Part shown: piece by piece, positions 1 to 11,295 of the stretch
Position numbering within the stretch: the first letter of the stretch is position 1
How the letters are laid out: every line of letters begins with the position of its first letter
Origin: Tetrastigma voinierianum
Taxonomy: Eukaryota > Streptophyta > Magnoliopsida > Vitales > Vitaceae
DNA: 64,000 bases
NCBI GenBank assembly: GCA_016808115.1
Contig: JAEQBH010000136.1
Location: forward strand, 930,001-994,000
Reading direction: 5' to 3'
Notes under the pieces: model-generated
Seen by the model: only the letters and a program-made list of their open reading frames with translations
Databases searched by the model: none
Told to the model about the DNA's origin: nothing
Translations under genes and position numbers: made by a program

Positions 1-47
1 TCAATTACAAATCATTTTTATTGTGATCATACATGTTCTAATTTTGG

Positions 48-232
48 TCAACAAGTTTTTGATACCTTTACATGGGGATTAGATAATAATCCTTTGGTAA
101 CAGTAGCAGAAATTTGATCCTTATAAAGAAAATAGTCAACAAGTTTTTGGCACTGTTGCCGAGGACTTTAGTTTAGTCCTTGGTAATCGTGTTTGAAAAT
201 TGGTCAACAACTTTGAATCTTAGTTGCGAGGA
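48..232 (+). repeat. Three tandem PBS-like units (tRNA-Asp type)
   Basis: PBS-like 18-20-mers lie at 60-78, 148-165 and 213-232. Each follows a CAACAAGTTT-like or CAACAACTTT-like lead. The best copy, TGGCACTGTTGCCGAGGA at 148, differs at three positions from the complement of a plant tRNA-Asp 3' end (TGGCGCCGTTGCCGGGGA). Reverse transcription would be primed here. A normal LTR element has a single PBS directly after the LTR, so the repetition is unusual. Confidence 0.65.
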
Positions 233-444
233 TCGAAGGAATTTAAAATCAATATTAAATGAGAAATGCTAATTTGGACATTTTTCTTTGTTTTACAAAA
301 ATTTCAGAAAACAACAAAAGCGGTTTTTGCGTGGTGGGTAAGATTAAGCCCAGCGATATTTTGGAAGCCTAAACAGATATATAATTTTTGATATCATTGA
401 ATCCATTTGATCTCAATGTGTTTATACTTTCTAGAAGAATTTAA

Positions 445-1900
445 ATGCATAGAAGACCAGAAACAGATTTGCTACCTCTGGACATTGAAATTGAGATAAC
501 CTGCGGAATCCCGAGGAAAAGAATAAGCGGTCTGAATCCAAAAATATGTGAATCAGGAGAAAGATTGTAGGCTATTTCAGAGATCAGAGGACCTCAGTTG
601 ACACCTGTGGGATTGGGACCTGTATCAGGGATATCCAGCTGGCGGATAGTACTGTTGAGTGACAAATTACGAGTCCAGACCGTGTTGCGTAGTGTGATCA
701 ATCCATTCAATTCGCCAAGGTGACAGACGGGGATCATGGGCAAATGATCAGATCAAATGGGTGAATATAAAATGTAATCAAGCTTCAACTATTCCCATTT
801 TCATTGAGAGACATGGCAGCAACTTGGTTTGACTCACTGTCAGTGGGATCAGTGAACACTTGGGAAGAACTGGTGGAGGCATACATGAGTAGATTTTTCC
901 CTCCAGCTCTCCACTGTTGAGAGAAGGGGAGAAATAATTGTCTTCAAGCGAGGGAAGATGAGAGTCTCTACCTTTGCATGGGAGATCATTAAAAGATTGC
1001 TGAAAAAGATGCCCTATGCATGGAATCGATATGACAACTCAGATGGACATTTTCTATCATGCCATGAATTATGCCTCGAAAATTTATAATTGATGCATCT
1101 GTTGTGGAATTTTAAAGAAGAAGTGCAGGAGGAGCAAGGGAACTGATTGAAGACCTATTACGTCACAGCTACAAGGGTTCCATCGAAGAAGCTTCGGGGG
1201 TAACGACGGGATGAAAGGAAATGAATGTATTGGGCTTGATAGAATGACAACCATAGAAGCGAATGGATGCGGAGTGATGAACAAGGCGGGAGCGATTGAA
1301 GAATACTGCGCACATGAAGTAGAACTTGATGGGGAAGAAATAGAAGAAGTGCTGGGAACTAGATTTGGAAAGAGCCCTACCAGGATTGGGAAATTGCCGT
1401 ATATGAATGAGCAAAGAAGTTATCCTTGAGCTAATGACTTCTTGACACAGCATACCTGCCCAGCATTGAGGAACCATGAAAACTTTTCATATGGTGGAGG
1501 AGCACAGCAAGGCCCTAGACCTGGACAAAATTACCAGCAAGCTTATGCTTTCGACCCGGGTTTAGAACACTTGATAGTAGAGGAAAAATAGAGGAGAGTA
1601 TCAGGTCAGAAAAGGATTCAATCCTTTGAAGATCAGATGCTTCATTTCATGTCAGAAAACAAGAGAATTTTGATATGCATGAAAAGAGATTTTTCGACCT
1701 TGAAAATTTCCAAGCAAACACAATCGTGTTTCAAATAAATACCAATGCCACAATGAGAAATTTGGAGACTCAAGTAGGGCAGTTGATCTTATCCTTACAA
1801 AGCTAATCCAATCGTTTCCTAATAAAATGCGAGATCCAATCGAAAGATCTCACATCAGCTACATTGAGAGCGATGATGAGCGCAAGGAAGCAAGAGGTGT
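445..1900 (+). pseudogene. gag: A1 gag (capsid) pseudogene
   Basis: Starts with ATG at 445 (MHRRPE...), the same start as gag in A2 (12444) and A6 (48023). A capsid-domain stretch of the retrotransposon gag type is readable near 805-905 (LRDMAATWFDSL, then WEELVEAYMSRFFPPAL). Downstream parts resemble the linker and C-terminal region of A7 gag (62528-63226). Many frameshifts and stops break the frame, so no functional Gag can be made. The C-terminus ends near 1900, where sequence that should lead into protease and pol is missing. Identity as gag is secure from the comparison with A2, A4 and A7; exact limits are not. Confidence 0.7.
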
Positions 1901-2516
1901 AAGGACAAAGCATGCACAGGCGGTTTAATGAAGAATAGCTCAAGACTAAGAGGAGCAAACAAAGAGAAATTCTTAGCTGGGCTAGAAGACACTTTGCGAC
2001 TGAGTCCGACTAAGGACATTAAAGCGGCGACTTCTTAGGAAACGACCTATTGTTAATTTAAGTTTTAAATAGTTTAATTGATTTAGTAAATTTTAGGCAT
2101 TTGAAGTTTTTAGTTTATCATTAGTAGTTTTTGTTAGTATTTGTTGATTTTCGGGACAATGGCTTCACAAATTCAAGAAGATCCTTATTAAGAAGCACAT
2201 TGTTTCGAAAAGAAAATATGCAGAAAATGACCACAAGGGGGAGTAATTCTAATTCCCTAAACCTGTAGTTAATGACAATGCATATCTGAAGTTGGTGGGA
2301 ATGTTAGCATGTTTGAATAAAAATATATTCTAAAAATCAAGGAAAGACATATTGAATTAAGAATTGAGAATGAGTTTTTAAGCTTGAATTGAAGAAGTTT
2401 GACAATTTGAATAAGTGTTCATACTTATGCTCAATTGAGTAAGAGTGGTCGTATACTGCCTTGAATGTTTTATGAGAGAAGAAAGAGAAATAAAAAATTT
2501 AGGAAACTTTGATTAA
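1901..2516 (+). other. A1 pol-deletion junction and post-pol block
   Basis: Gag-derived sequence runs straight into the block that follows integrase in A3 and A4, so about 5 kb of protease-RT-RNase H-integrase is absent. The block holds a decayed version of the pol-ORF3 hairpin (2031-2052), a purine run near 2236 (ACAAGGGGGAG) and a PPT-like tract at 2288-2303. The same order occurs in A3 and A4. There is no coding potential here. Confidence 0.55.
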
Positions 2517-2761
2517 TGTCGCAACACACTTTTTCTGTGTCGTGACACACTTGATTTGGGAAGCAAATTGAAAAGGAAGTTTATGTTGCAACACAATTCT
2601 CCAGTGTCGCGACATAAATTCAAAGAAATATGTAACATATTTTACATTGTCGCGACACAATCAACGACTCTGTCTCTAAAATTATGTCGTAACAACTATT
2701 TTTACTTGTCGCGACAAAGCATTAATGATAAAGCAAACCCTAGGGCAATGTTGTCATGACA
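2517..2761 (+). repeat. Internal TGTCGCGACA palindrome array (A1)
   Basis: Eight perfect or near copies of TGTCGCGACA start at 2517, 2538, 2584, 2605, 2648, 2685, 2707 and 2752. Pairs are 21-22 bp apart. Exact copies are at 2605, 2648 and 2707; most others carry C-to-T or G-to-A changes, largely at the CpGs. The array is outside the LTRs, between the pol-side block and ORF3, and ends 32 bp before a TATA box. Confidence 0.85.
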
Positions 2762-2792
2762 TTAAATGAAGGGCAAGATCAACTAGTTGGCT

Positions 2793-2800
2793 TATAAATA
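2793..2800 (+). promoter_or_regulatory. Internal TATA box upstream of A1 ORF3
   Basis: TATAAATA in the context GGCTTATAAATAGAAA, 122 bp before the ORF3 ATG at 2922. The corresponding A4 sequence (minus strand, 33297-33304) keeps the box and much of the following leader, including a GCCACC...CTCATAAAC stretch. Its position after the palindrome array copies the U3 arrangement of the LTRs. Promoter function is inferred. Confidence 0.6.
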
Positions 2801-2921
2801 GAAAATTTTTGAAAACTGAAGAGCCACCTTTCTCATAAACTCTCAACCTTCTCAACTTCTCACTCAAATTTCCACATTCTCATTCTCTAAAACCCTAGAG
2901 CTCTAAAGCCCTGACCCTACC

Positions 2922-5900
2922 ATGTATGACTTTACCACCCTGATTCCCGTCCTTAACGAACTCATGGAAGAGTACACTAAGCTAGAAAATGAAACAGAAC
3001 AAGGTTCTTATGAAGCAGCCATGCAAGTTGAGGACAGAGAAGATGAAAATGAAAAGCAATAATAGAAGGGAGAAGAGTCAAGAAAAAGAAAAAGCGGGCG
3101 ATGAGCCATGCGAACGGATGAAAGAAGAGCAAAAGAGCTTTGTTGAGAGAAAAAGTAGTAGCTATAATGGAGGGAAGTTTGAAAGACAGAGGCTTCATTG
3201 TCGAAAGAGGGTTTAATAAGGTTATCTCTCATTTTGCTGAAATGCTATAAAAGAGAGGATGGCAGTTACTGGGTGAACATAGAGAACTTGGTTATGCATC
3301 TTTGTTGAAAGAATTCTTTGCAAATATGGTAGAAAAAGACAGAAAAAGAGTATATGTCAGAGGCCAGTGGGTAGAGATCAGCAAAGAGGAGATAAACATA
3401 TTGTTTAATCTGAGGGTGAAAAAGGATGGTTCTAAGTTCAAGAAACAACTCAAGGAGCCAGAACATTAGAAAATAGTATACCTACTCACAGCTGGAAAAG
3501 GAAAATGGAAGGGTACAAGGAAAACCCCTTTTAAATCCATTACCAGAGGAGACCTAACCGAAGAATCCAAGGTATGGTTCTACTTTATCAGTTCTGTCAT
3601 TATGCCGTCTAAGAATTTAAGCACAGTGAGAAGAGAGGAAGCAATCCTCCTCTACCCATTGTTGAAGGGTTACAAGATAAATGTAGGAAAAATTATTGAA
3701 AAATCTATCTTGGGTTACTCTAAGAGCAAATACAGGGGGATGATTCCACGCCGACCCGCAATCACGGACTCTGCGCGTTAGGGAGTAGAAGAAGAATGGG
3801 AATCGAAACCTATCCCGAGCCTCCCCTCGGCCTAAGCGGGTATAACTAAAGGACCAAGAAAGAGAGGGAAGGGAGTAAGGAAAAGCGAGAAGAAGAAAAA
3901 AGGGAATGAAGGGTGCATTGAAATTTAGAGCAGGTGGGAAAACCAATGTCAATTTAAATCGAGAAGCTCGGAGGAGTCAAAACCAGTGCAGGTGCATCCC
4001 CAATTTGAGACAACCTAACACATGAACAAGTTGAAGTTTAGGGCATAGCGCAGTCATACGGAGATTGATAAATTACTTGATGTCTATGCGGCGGGGAAAT
4101 AAAGAGATCTGATTAGCTAAAGACCTGACTTATTTCGAGGGGATGAGTATTTTGATCGCGAGCTTAGAAGAAGGGACCCGAAATTTAGAGAATACTGCTT
4201 GAAGAAAAGGGATGAAGAGTGGAAGATAGAAATAAGAAAGGGACGTAGAGTGGAGGAAGCAGTCTTAAGAGATAAAAATGATACGCGAAAGATGACATGG
4301 ATTCGAGATAATAGCTTGCATTAACAATCTAGGACACTATAAACAGAGTTTTCGCATGATGAGCTATGAGATTAAAAATAATAGGACACTCCTGGAATCT
4401 CTAAGCTCTAAAGGCGATTCAGAGAACTTCTGAAAATGATACGAGATCTTAGGCGGGCGATAGAGACGAGTTCTAGTAAGAAGAAGATACCCACACTTGC
4501 GAGGAATGCGAGATCTTAGGTATAGACCACACTATAGTTCCCTAGGGTGTTACAAACCCACCTATTGTTAGTGATATGTCTCCTTAATTATATACATTGT
4601 CATTATATGTTTATATACATAGAGCCTTTATCCTTTATCTTGTTATTTAAATTGTAGGTTTAACTTGATAAAATCGGATCCTTGAATAGTTGGCTCCGGC
4701 TTTATGTCATCAAAGTATATGTGACTTGATAGTAAAACCTTAAGGCATAAGAACTTACTATTCTAAATAGTCCTGGTCGATCATTATTGTGGAATAATAA
4801 TGAAGCCAAGACTATTATGTTTCGAGAAAAGACCACGTTTTGCTAGTCATAGACATAAGATATTTTCGAACATAAATTCATGTTATTGGTGACTGCTATG
4901 AAATGCTACATGGATTATGTCATCGGTAATTCTCATTACAGGTAGTGTTATTTGAGGTCCTTGACCTGAATTCACCATGGATTCCTACATGAGGAACTTC
5001 GTGTCTTGACATAGCTCAATGACGTCTTTAACAGGATGGTAATACAGGCTATGGTTGGGCATGCAGTAAATCATGTGGAGGAATGTGAGTAATAGTTAAG
5101 GAATTTGTCCCGCTCTTAATTGAGTGAGATGTCTATTGGCTTCTTGATAAGTGAGACTGAGAAATGCATGGCCGTGCTCAAATGAGATTGATAGAAGTTA
5201 TCAATATCATTTGTTTAGTCGTCTATGAGGAGAATCAAAGAAGCGATTAAGTTGTATAAAAGATGATTTACCCATCCATGCTTTGTGTAATCGAGCCATC
5301 ATGTATGAAGCAAAGGACTAATATCATACAATGGTAAGGTTTTTCGAGTCATCGAATTCACTTTATTTGGATAGTTATAATGACTTGTTAGAGACCAATT
5401 ATAACTTGTGGGCTTAGAATATGATTTGGGCCTTTGCCCGACATTAGTGAACCTATAGGGTCACACACATAAGAATGAGCTATAATGGGATATTGAAAGG
5501 CTCTCTCTTTAGCCCGTGATTAAGCCCAAACGAGCCCCGAGCCCTAAGCCCGAGCCCATTAATAGTTAATGGAATTTGGTTAAATTCGTTTTAATAAAGA
5601 GGTTTGGGAGGCTTGATATAAATATGGGGTTTATCATCTAAAAAATGGTGGTTCTTTTTGGGAAGTGGGTTTTTGAGGAGAGAATTACCATTTTAGAGTT
5701 TTGGAAGACACTAAGGTGTCTTTGGTTATGTGGGACAAAGACCTATCATAAGGTGCTAGCACATCCATCCCATCCATTAGTCGTTCGTGTGGATACCTTT
5801 AGAGGGCGTTTGCACACTGCATCTTCTTGGCTCGTTGCTGCTAGATCATTTCCAAAAGGAGTTCTGTTTGTGTTTTAGCGTGTGTGTGATTAAGAAAATC

Positions 5901-6231
5901 TGCACTAGTCGAAAAGGATTTGGTTTACAAGAGGTAAGATCTGGATTTCCTTGATTCATTATTTAGTTTCATCAAATCGCTTGGATCCTAATGCAGTTCA
6001 GAGTTAAATTTTTTTATTTCTGCTGCGTTTTCTTATCGTTGGATTCCAACACCTACGCCCTATACTAACCCAGATTAAATTGGAGCAGGCCCTTCTGCAC
6101 CATGTACAGAAACAAGAAAAAGTGAAAATCATAGTACAACAGGAAAAAAAGAACTCACCCCAGTAGAGGAGGTGGAAGAATATCTAAGGAGGGAAGCAGC
6201 TAAGGAAAGGGTTGCAAGGAATAAAAAATGA
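2922..6231 (+). pseudogene. A1 ORF3 pseudogene, split by a solo LTR
   Basis: ATG at 2922 opens 46 codons (MYDFTTLIPVLNELMEEY...) ending at TAA 3061-3063. Further pieces continue with shifts to about 4560 and resume at 6057-6231 after the inserted LTR. Lysine/glutamate-rich stretches follow the start. A middle segment near 3285-3480 (VRGQWVEI...EINILFNLRV) matches the conserved core seen in A3 (18318) and A4. That core resembles the uncharacterised 'putative plant transposon protein' family, from memory. The tail near 6100-6230 is charged and ends with TGA at 6229. It sits where Athila elements carry their env-like ORF, but I see no signal peptide or membrane segment. Confidence 0.55.
4566..6051 (+). 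mobile_element. Solo LTR inserted in A1 ORF3
   Basis: A 1486-bp unit begins TGTTAGTGATATG and ends TTGGATTCCAACA. It is flanked by CCTAT (4561-4565) and CCTAC (6052-6056), a 5-bp target duplication with one transition. A TATAAATA box is at 5617-5624. No PBS, PPT or coding remnant is present, so it is best read as a solo LTR left by LTR-LTR recombination. The ends are typical of Ty1/copia LTRs but the superfamily is a guess. The short ORF at 5645-5878 lies inside it and is not considered a gene. Confidence 0.55.
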
Positions 6232-8097
6232 ACAATACTTTACCTTTCCCACCTCATCCTCTTTGTATTCAAAGCCCATTTCTCTGAATAAAATAAAAAA
6301 TTTTTAGCAAAAATTTTGTGCTCAATTGTGTTTTTGTTTGATTGGTGTGTTTTTAATTAGTTTCTTTTGCTTCATATTTGTCATCTGCTTGGTTGAATAA
6401 AGAATAAATCAACTAACTGGATAATATTGTCTATTTGCTGCAACATGTTTGGGTGAAATGACTTGAGAACAATTGTGGTTGTGTTGTATTGTTATGAGCT
6501 AAATGCATAATCAAAATAAGCTTCTTTGCTTGATTAAAATAACACAACAAAAATTTCAAACCCAAACAACCACTGATAGATGCATTATGGTAGGCTCATC
6601 CCCAATTGAAAAAGGAAGTTGCAGTTTAGCCAGAATGAAGTTGAATGATCAGATTTAGGAAGATGTACTCAATAGGAAACACAAATAAGACTTTTGAGAC
6701 CTTTGTTATATGATCAATTCGGTAAAAATCTGAAAAACACTACACATGGTGAAATAGTCCTTAACAAATTGTGAAAAATTAGGGACATCATACAGGTTCA
6801 TTCCGGTCAATTAGTCAAGGTCTAGAACTTGTTAGATTATTAGTCAGGCGAAATCTTAGCGATTACCATAACGAGGAAGTGATAGGCCATCTTTGGAAGT
6901 TTGACCCTTTCAAGCTACCCTCGAGTATGCCTGACATACGTTTCTAGTTCCAGAATTGAATCAAATTGCCTAATTTCTTCATTGAACCAGCAATTAGAAA
7001 CCTCACATCCTTCCTCTATTATAATCCTATAATGAAGAACCCTTTATTGCCCAGATTTCAGGAAAAGAACTTCAAAATGCAGAAAAGGACAAGATTAGGG
7101 GAATGTTATTTGGAATTGAAGGGAAAAACAAGAATGAAGGATGGAAGAAAGAAAAGAACAAATGAAGGAAAGGAAAGAAATGCAAAGAAGAAGTCAAAGT
7201 TTGTAAATTGTCAAATTGGAATAAGTTTTGTCTTATGGCCTTCCTCTCTTGAACAATTAAGTTCATAGGGGTGTTTCAACACCTAGTACCCTAATACCAA
7301 CTGATATGGGAGCTGCTAACCTAAAGTTCTCTAAGAGTGGTAGAAAGCCTAAAAAGACAAAACATTGCACTATTCCTCAAAATTTTTGGAAAATGAAAAG
7401 AAAAGAAAAAAGGGCTTCTATCTAAGGGAACTGACTTGATAAGAATGACCAGATTGTAAAATAAAATTACAAGATAGAGTATGCGATATGATGCATGAGA
7501 TCAAGTTTAGGAAAAATTTCTTTCTTGACATCAACAGAAAAGAAATGGATGAAGGATAAAGACAAAGATGCAAAAGTGAGGTTGGAATCTCTGGGTAATT
7601 TTTAGCTAAATTCTCAGTTATCCACTTGATAACCTAAACCCGAACATTACAAGCCTAAAAGACCTAATTGATCATGAAGGTTGTATTTGCCTACATTAGT
7701 GGAGACTAATATGAAAAACAAGCATATGAGACTTAATATAATATACAAGAACTGTGTCAGACCTAGAAGACTAGCTAATTTAGCCAAGGAGAAAGGGAAA
7801 GAAGACCATCACACACTCCACCGAATGCGAGATGAATTAAGTGAATTGTTTTACATTTCGGAAGTCATTAGTTTATTTTGTGATAGTAATTGAAAATGTT
7901 TCTAAGTCTAAGTGTCATTGAATTTGAAACCAAAGGCTGCAATGAACTAGTTTCAATTCAAGAGAATTTGATTTAAAGGATTACCAATAGAAAACGAGAA
8001 AAATGTCACAAAATAAAGCTAAATTGTTTGAGAGACCGAACAAAAATGTTATTTTCTTTAGCAGGGACAAGGCAAGGCTTTAGGATTTTGTGGGATT
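6232..8097 (+). other. A1 3' non-coding region with PPT
   Basis: No coding potential is visible. The stretch matches A4 29484-31400 in reverse orientation, including a hairpin at 7265-7288 (AGGGGTGTTTCAACACCT) about 810 bp before the LTR. Just before the LTR are GGGACAAGGCAAGGC and a purine-rich TAGGATTTTGTGGGATT (8081-8097), which corresponds to the PPT that primes plus-strand DNA synthesis in A4 and D. Confidence 0.6.
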
Positions 8098-8291
8098 TGA
8101 CGAGTCTTAAGCTCATCTATTTTTAATCCATTTTTCTAGCTTATTTTTAGTATATTCAGATTTGTTTTAATGCTAAATTATGGATTATTCACCAACTTTA
8201 TGTTTGGTAAGTCTTAATTTAAAAAGAGAAAATTTAAGCAAGAAAGTAAGTGCATTCAAATGAAATTAAGAAACAATATAGGAAGAATCTT

Positions 8292-9165
8292 TGCGACAAA
8301 ATCGGGTTTATGTTGCGACATAAGGAAAAATAGAAGGCAGAATCTATGTTACGACATAAAAGATCCTATCGCAACACTGATTATCGCAACTTGGAAATCC
8401 TATTGAGACATTGTATGAAGAAGTTATGTCATGACAAGGTAATGAATGTCACGACACTAAAAGACAAAGTTTCTTATCCTGACAGAGAGACAAAGTTGCG
8501 AAAAGTGATGCTGACTTAGTGAACTGACTTGATTGCAACAAAAGAGTTCAATGTTGCGACATACTTCGAGTTGAAGAGAAGTTTTGATGTCGCGACAGAG
8601 ATATTAAGGTCGCAACACAAAAATAAGCTGAACACAGATAAACAAGGTCGCGACAAACTTTTCCATCTCACGACAAAGATTCCAACTAAAGGAAGAGAAG
8701 TCTTGTCGCGACACAACAGATCTGGGTTGTGACACAAAAATTGGTTGAAGGCAAAAAGTGTTGTCGTGACATGAAAACTAGGTCGTGATAGAAAACATAT
8801 ACAACACCAATAGACTATGTCGCAACATAAAAAATTAGGTACACCATGAGAATCGGGTTAAGAAGTGGAGGCCAAAGAGACTCTGTCCGCAGCGGACTTT
8901 CACAATTAAAATGGAATGCGATAATACAAGAAACATTGTTGCAACAAGAAACAACAGAAATGCTGTCGAGACAAAGAAACTAGGTCGCGACACAATTTTA
9001 AGAAGCTACACAGAAACAATTGTCAATGTCGCAACATAATTGTTCTAGTAAACTCACATGAGAATATCGCGACATAGAATGGACAGAATGACAGACCTTG
9101 CAGAACAAAGTGTTAAAGAGCCATAGAAAGATCTGTCACGATAGAGGAAGCCTTGTCACGATAGA
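8292..9165 (+). repeat. U3 palindrome array (A1 3' LTR)
   Basis: More than twenty TGTCGCGACA-like sites on an A/G-rich background. Many differ from the exact palindrome by single CpG transitions (TGTCGTGACA, TGTTGCGACA, TGTCGCAACA). Intervening sequence is not conserved between sites. Confidence 0.8.
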
Positions 9166-9354
9166 GTAAACATGCTGAAGAAACAAATATTGTTGACAAG
9201 ATCTTTGCATCTTCGCAGCCGAAGGGCAATGATAAAGAATCAACACTCACATCGAATGACACTTCCGAGGTTGTGACCCGAGAATGCACTATGGGCTAGA
9301 ATTTTGGGGATCCACAACGTAGCCTTGAATTTAAGGCCCAAACTTCTGGGGCTC

Positions 9355-9362
9355 TATAAATA
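9355..9362 (+). promoter_or_regulatory. TATA box of the A1 3' LTR
   Basis: TATAAATA within GGGCTCTATAAATAGAAA, about 190 bp after the last palindrome. The same box is found in A2 (14230), A4 3' LTR (27967), A6 (49790) and A7 (59963). It marks the U3-R side of the LTR. Confidence 0.65.
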
Positions 9363-10020
9363 GAAACATTTGAGGAAAGCGAGGTAGTTAGTTGGTGGAA
9401 AACCAGAGCATCTGGGGAGCTGAGGACTCTTTTTTGTATTATATATTTATTTTATTTCTCTTTATTTATTTTATTTTCGTCGATTAGAATTAGCGTAGGA
9501 TTACAATTTGTTTCTTTGGACTTGAAGGTGAATTGCTCGGGGAAGTTTCAAGTTGACCTATTTTTTAAAGATCAATTCCGATTCTTGTTTGAATTTAATG
9601 AAGTCCGGATAAAGTGGAATTTATTTCTTTCGATTGAAATTCTGATTCGGCTTAAATTTCTTGATCGGTATTTCGAGTGTTCTTGATTCGAGTTTAAACC
9701 CAACCTTCCATTGGGAAAGATTTGATGTTAGTTATGGTATTTCTTGCATAATTAGGAGGATATCTCATGGATTATGAACTTCGAATTTAATTGAATGGTG
9801 TTGTTCATGAAAGGAATTGTTCCCAACCGTTAACGAAGATAAATTTTTCATTCACTAAAAATGTGTAATAATTATTTATCCACTAAGAGTGGCGTAATTG
9901 TTATTGACTAGGGACGGGTGAGGATCACCTTACCTAGGACCGAGATCGACATGAAGGAAACGACAGCCGACATCTTCGGTTTGTTCACTGAACCTCTATC
10001 CTTATTTCAAGTGTTTTGGT

Positions 10021-11295
10021 AGCATACCAAATAAATCTGAAATGATTATATGGAATGAGTATATCTTTGAAATGATATTACGAAAGTGCATATGAATTTG
10101 AAAATGTGATAATTGAAACGTTTGATGATTAATTGCATGTCAGTGATTAATCGAATTGTAAATGAATTGGTCAATTCTTGACATCTTGAATTGAATTGAT
10201 ATAGAGCGACCCCTGACATGGCCAGGTCGCCGCGAATCCATCGTGAAAACACCGAGAAATTATCCGATGTCAGCAGCGGGATCCGCTAATCGGCATACAT
10301 CGCGATGGTGTATGTCATTGAAGAAATGTCCCACTTGACGGGATGCACCAATCGGCATCCATCATGATGGCGTATGGCATTTTAAAATACCACATGTCGG
10401 GTGCACTTGATAGACATCAGGCATGATGGGAGATCGAAGTAATGAATGTGTAAGCGCATTCTGAGAATGATAAAAGGGCTGATTCAGAGCGGAATCTGTC
10501 ATGGATGTGAATTGTATAGACAAAGTGAAATAACTAACTTGATGAGTGTAAATGGGATTTGTAAACTAAACACATCCTTAAGAGTGTATGCTTAAATATC
10601 ATGAATTGAATTGTCGAATGATTTGTTGCATGTGAAAATGCATATTTGATATGATCAATGATTTTTAAAATGAAAGCATGTGAAAATGAATAAGCATGAG
10701 TATAGTTTGATATAAAAGGCATGGTTTTATGACCCACCATGTCATGCCAAATCTCGAAATTGGAATAGAAGCTGTATAGAACCACTAAGCATGAAAATGT
10801 AGCGTGTAGTTTTATCTATGCGCAGGTTTCGAGTAAACAGGAAAGAAGACAAGATCAAGAAGCGCAGAGTCATAGAGAAAGTTGCGGAGTATAAGTATAT
10901 ACCTCGTCATTTGCATATCATTTCTTTTGAACATGTGATATTTTGCGAACAAGAGAGTTAAACTCTGAACTATTGTTTTGTGTATCATTTTGTAAAGGCA
11001 AGCTATCATTTTGTAACAAATTGTATAAGAGTAAATGTTTATGAGCCTACCATTTGAAAATGCTTCTGCGTAATTGAAAACCCTAAAAGGAAATGACATA
11101 AATAAAATGTTTTGATAAGATAAATAAAAACGGTCGGAGTAAACCGAGCTCCGATTTGGATCTGCCATTCGGGTTGGGCAGGGGATTTGGGTCGTGACAG
11201 TTTTTGAAAAAGAAAATTTAAATAAAAAGAATTTAACGAGCATCCTGGAACCGGTTCGGATCCGCCAATCGGGTCGGACCGGAAATGGGTGCTAC
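10021..11295 (+). mobile_element. Chromovirus-type LTR, probably solo and 5'-truncated
   Basis: A segment near 10600-10790 matches, in opposite orientation, the LTR at 21105-22609 (both share the CCACTAAGCATGAAAATG stretch). The unit holds GATGG-type short repeats near 10290-10400. LTR-like 3' ends appear twice: GGGTCGTGACA near 11199 and GGGTGCTACA at 11295, where A2 gag resumes. Such ends are typical of Tekay/Del-like chromovirus LTRs. I cannot place the left end or a target duplication. ORFs on either strand here are short and unsupported. Confidence 0.45.

Larger units (their letters stand above)
1..10020 (+). mobile_element. A1: Athila-like Ty3/gypsy element, pol deleted
   Basis: Order on the plus strand: LTR tail (1 to ~47), three PBS-like units, degenerate gag, a deletion that removed pol, post-pol block, internal palindrome array and TATA box, ORF3, 3' non-coding region, PPT and 3' LTR from 8098. 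A solo LTR of another family interrupts ORF3 at 4566-6051. Every segment except pol can be matched by eye to A4. The right end is uncertain: A-family LTR similarity is clear to about 9840 and then fades before chromovirus-type LTR sequence. With gag full of stops and no pol, it can no longer move by itself. Confidence 0.7.
8098..10020 (+). repeat. A1 3' LTR
   Basis: Starts TGACGAGTC at 8098, a variant of the family start TGATGAGTCC. Layout: A/T-rich start, palindrome array 8292-9165, TATA box at 9355, then transcribed R/U5-like sequence that follows A2 and A4 LTRs to about 9840 (for example the GGTGTTGTTC stretch near 9798). After that, similarity is lost, so the end at ~10020 is only an estimate. 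Confidence 0.55.

Noticed and set aside
48..232. tRNA gene or tRNA-derived SINE because of tRNA-Asp similarity
   Set aside because: Only the 18-nt complement of the tRNA 3' end is present; no cloverleaf arms or A/B boxes. It lies at an LTR edge, as a PBS does.
10290..10450. Satellite or minisatellite from repeated CATCNNGATGGNGTATG-like segments
   Set aside because: Only two to three imperfect copies, within a chromovirus-type LTR where such short repeats are common.
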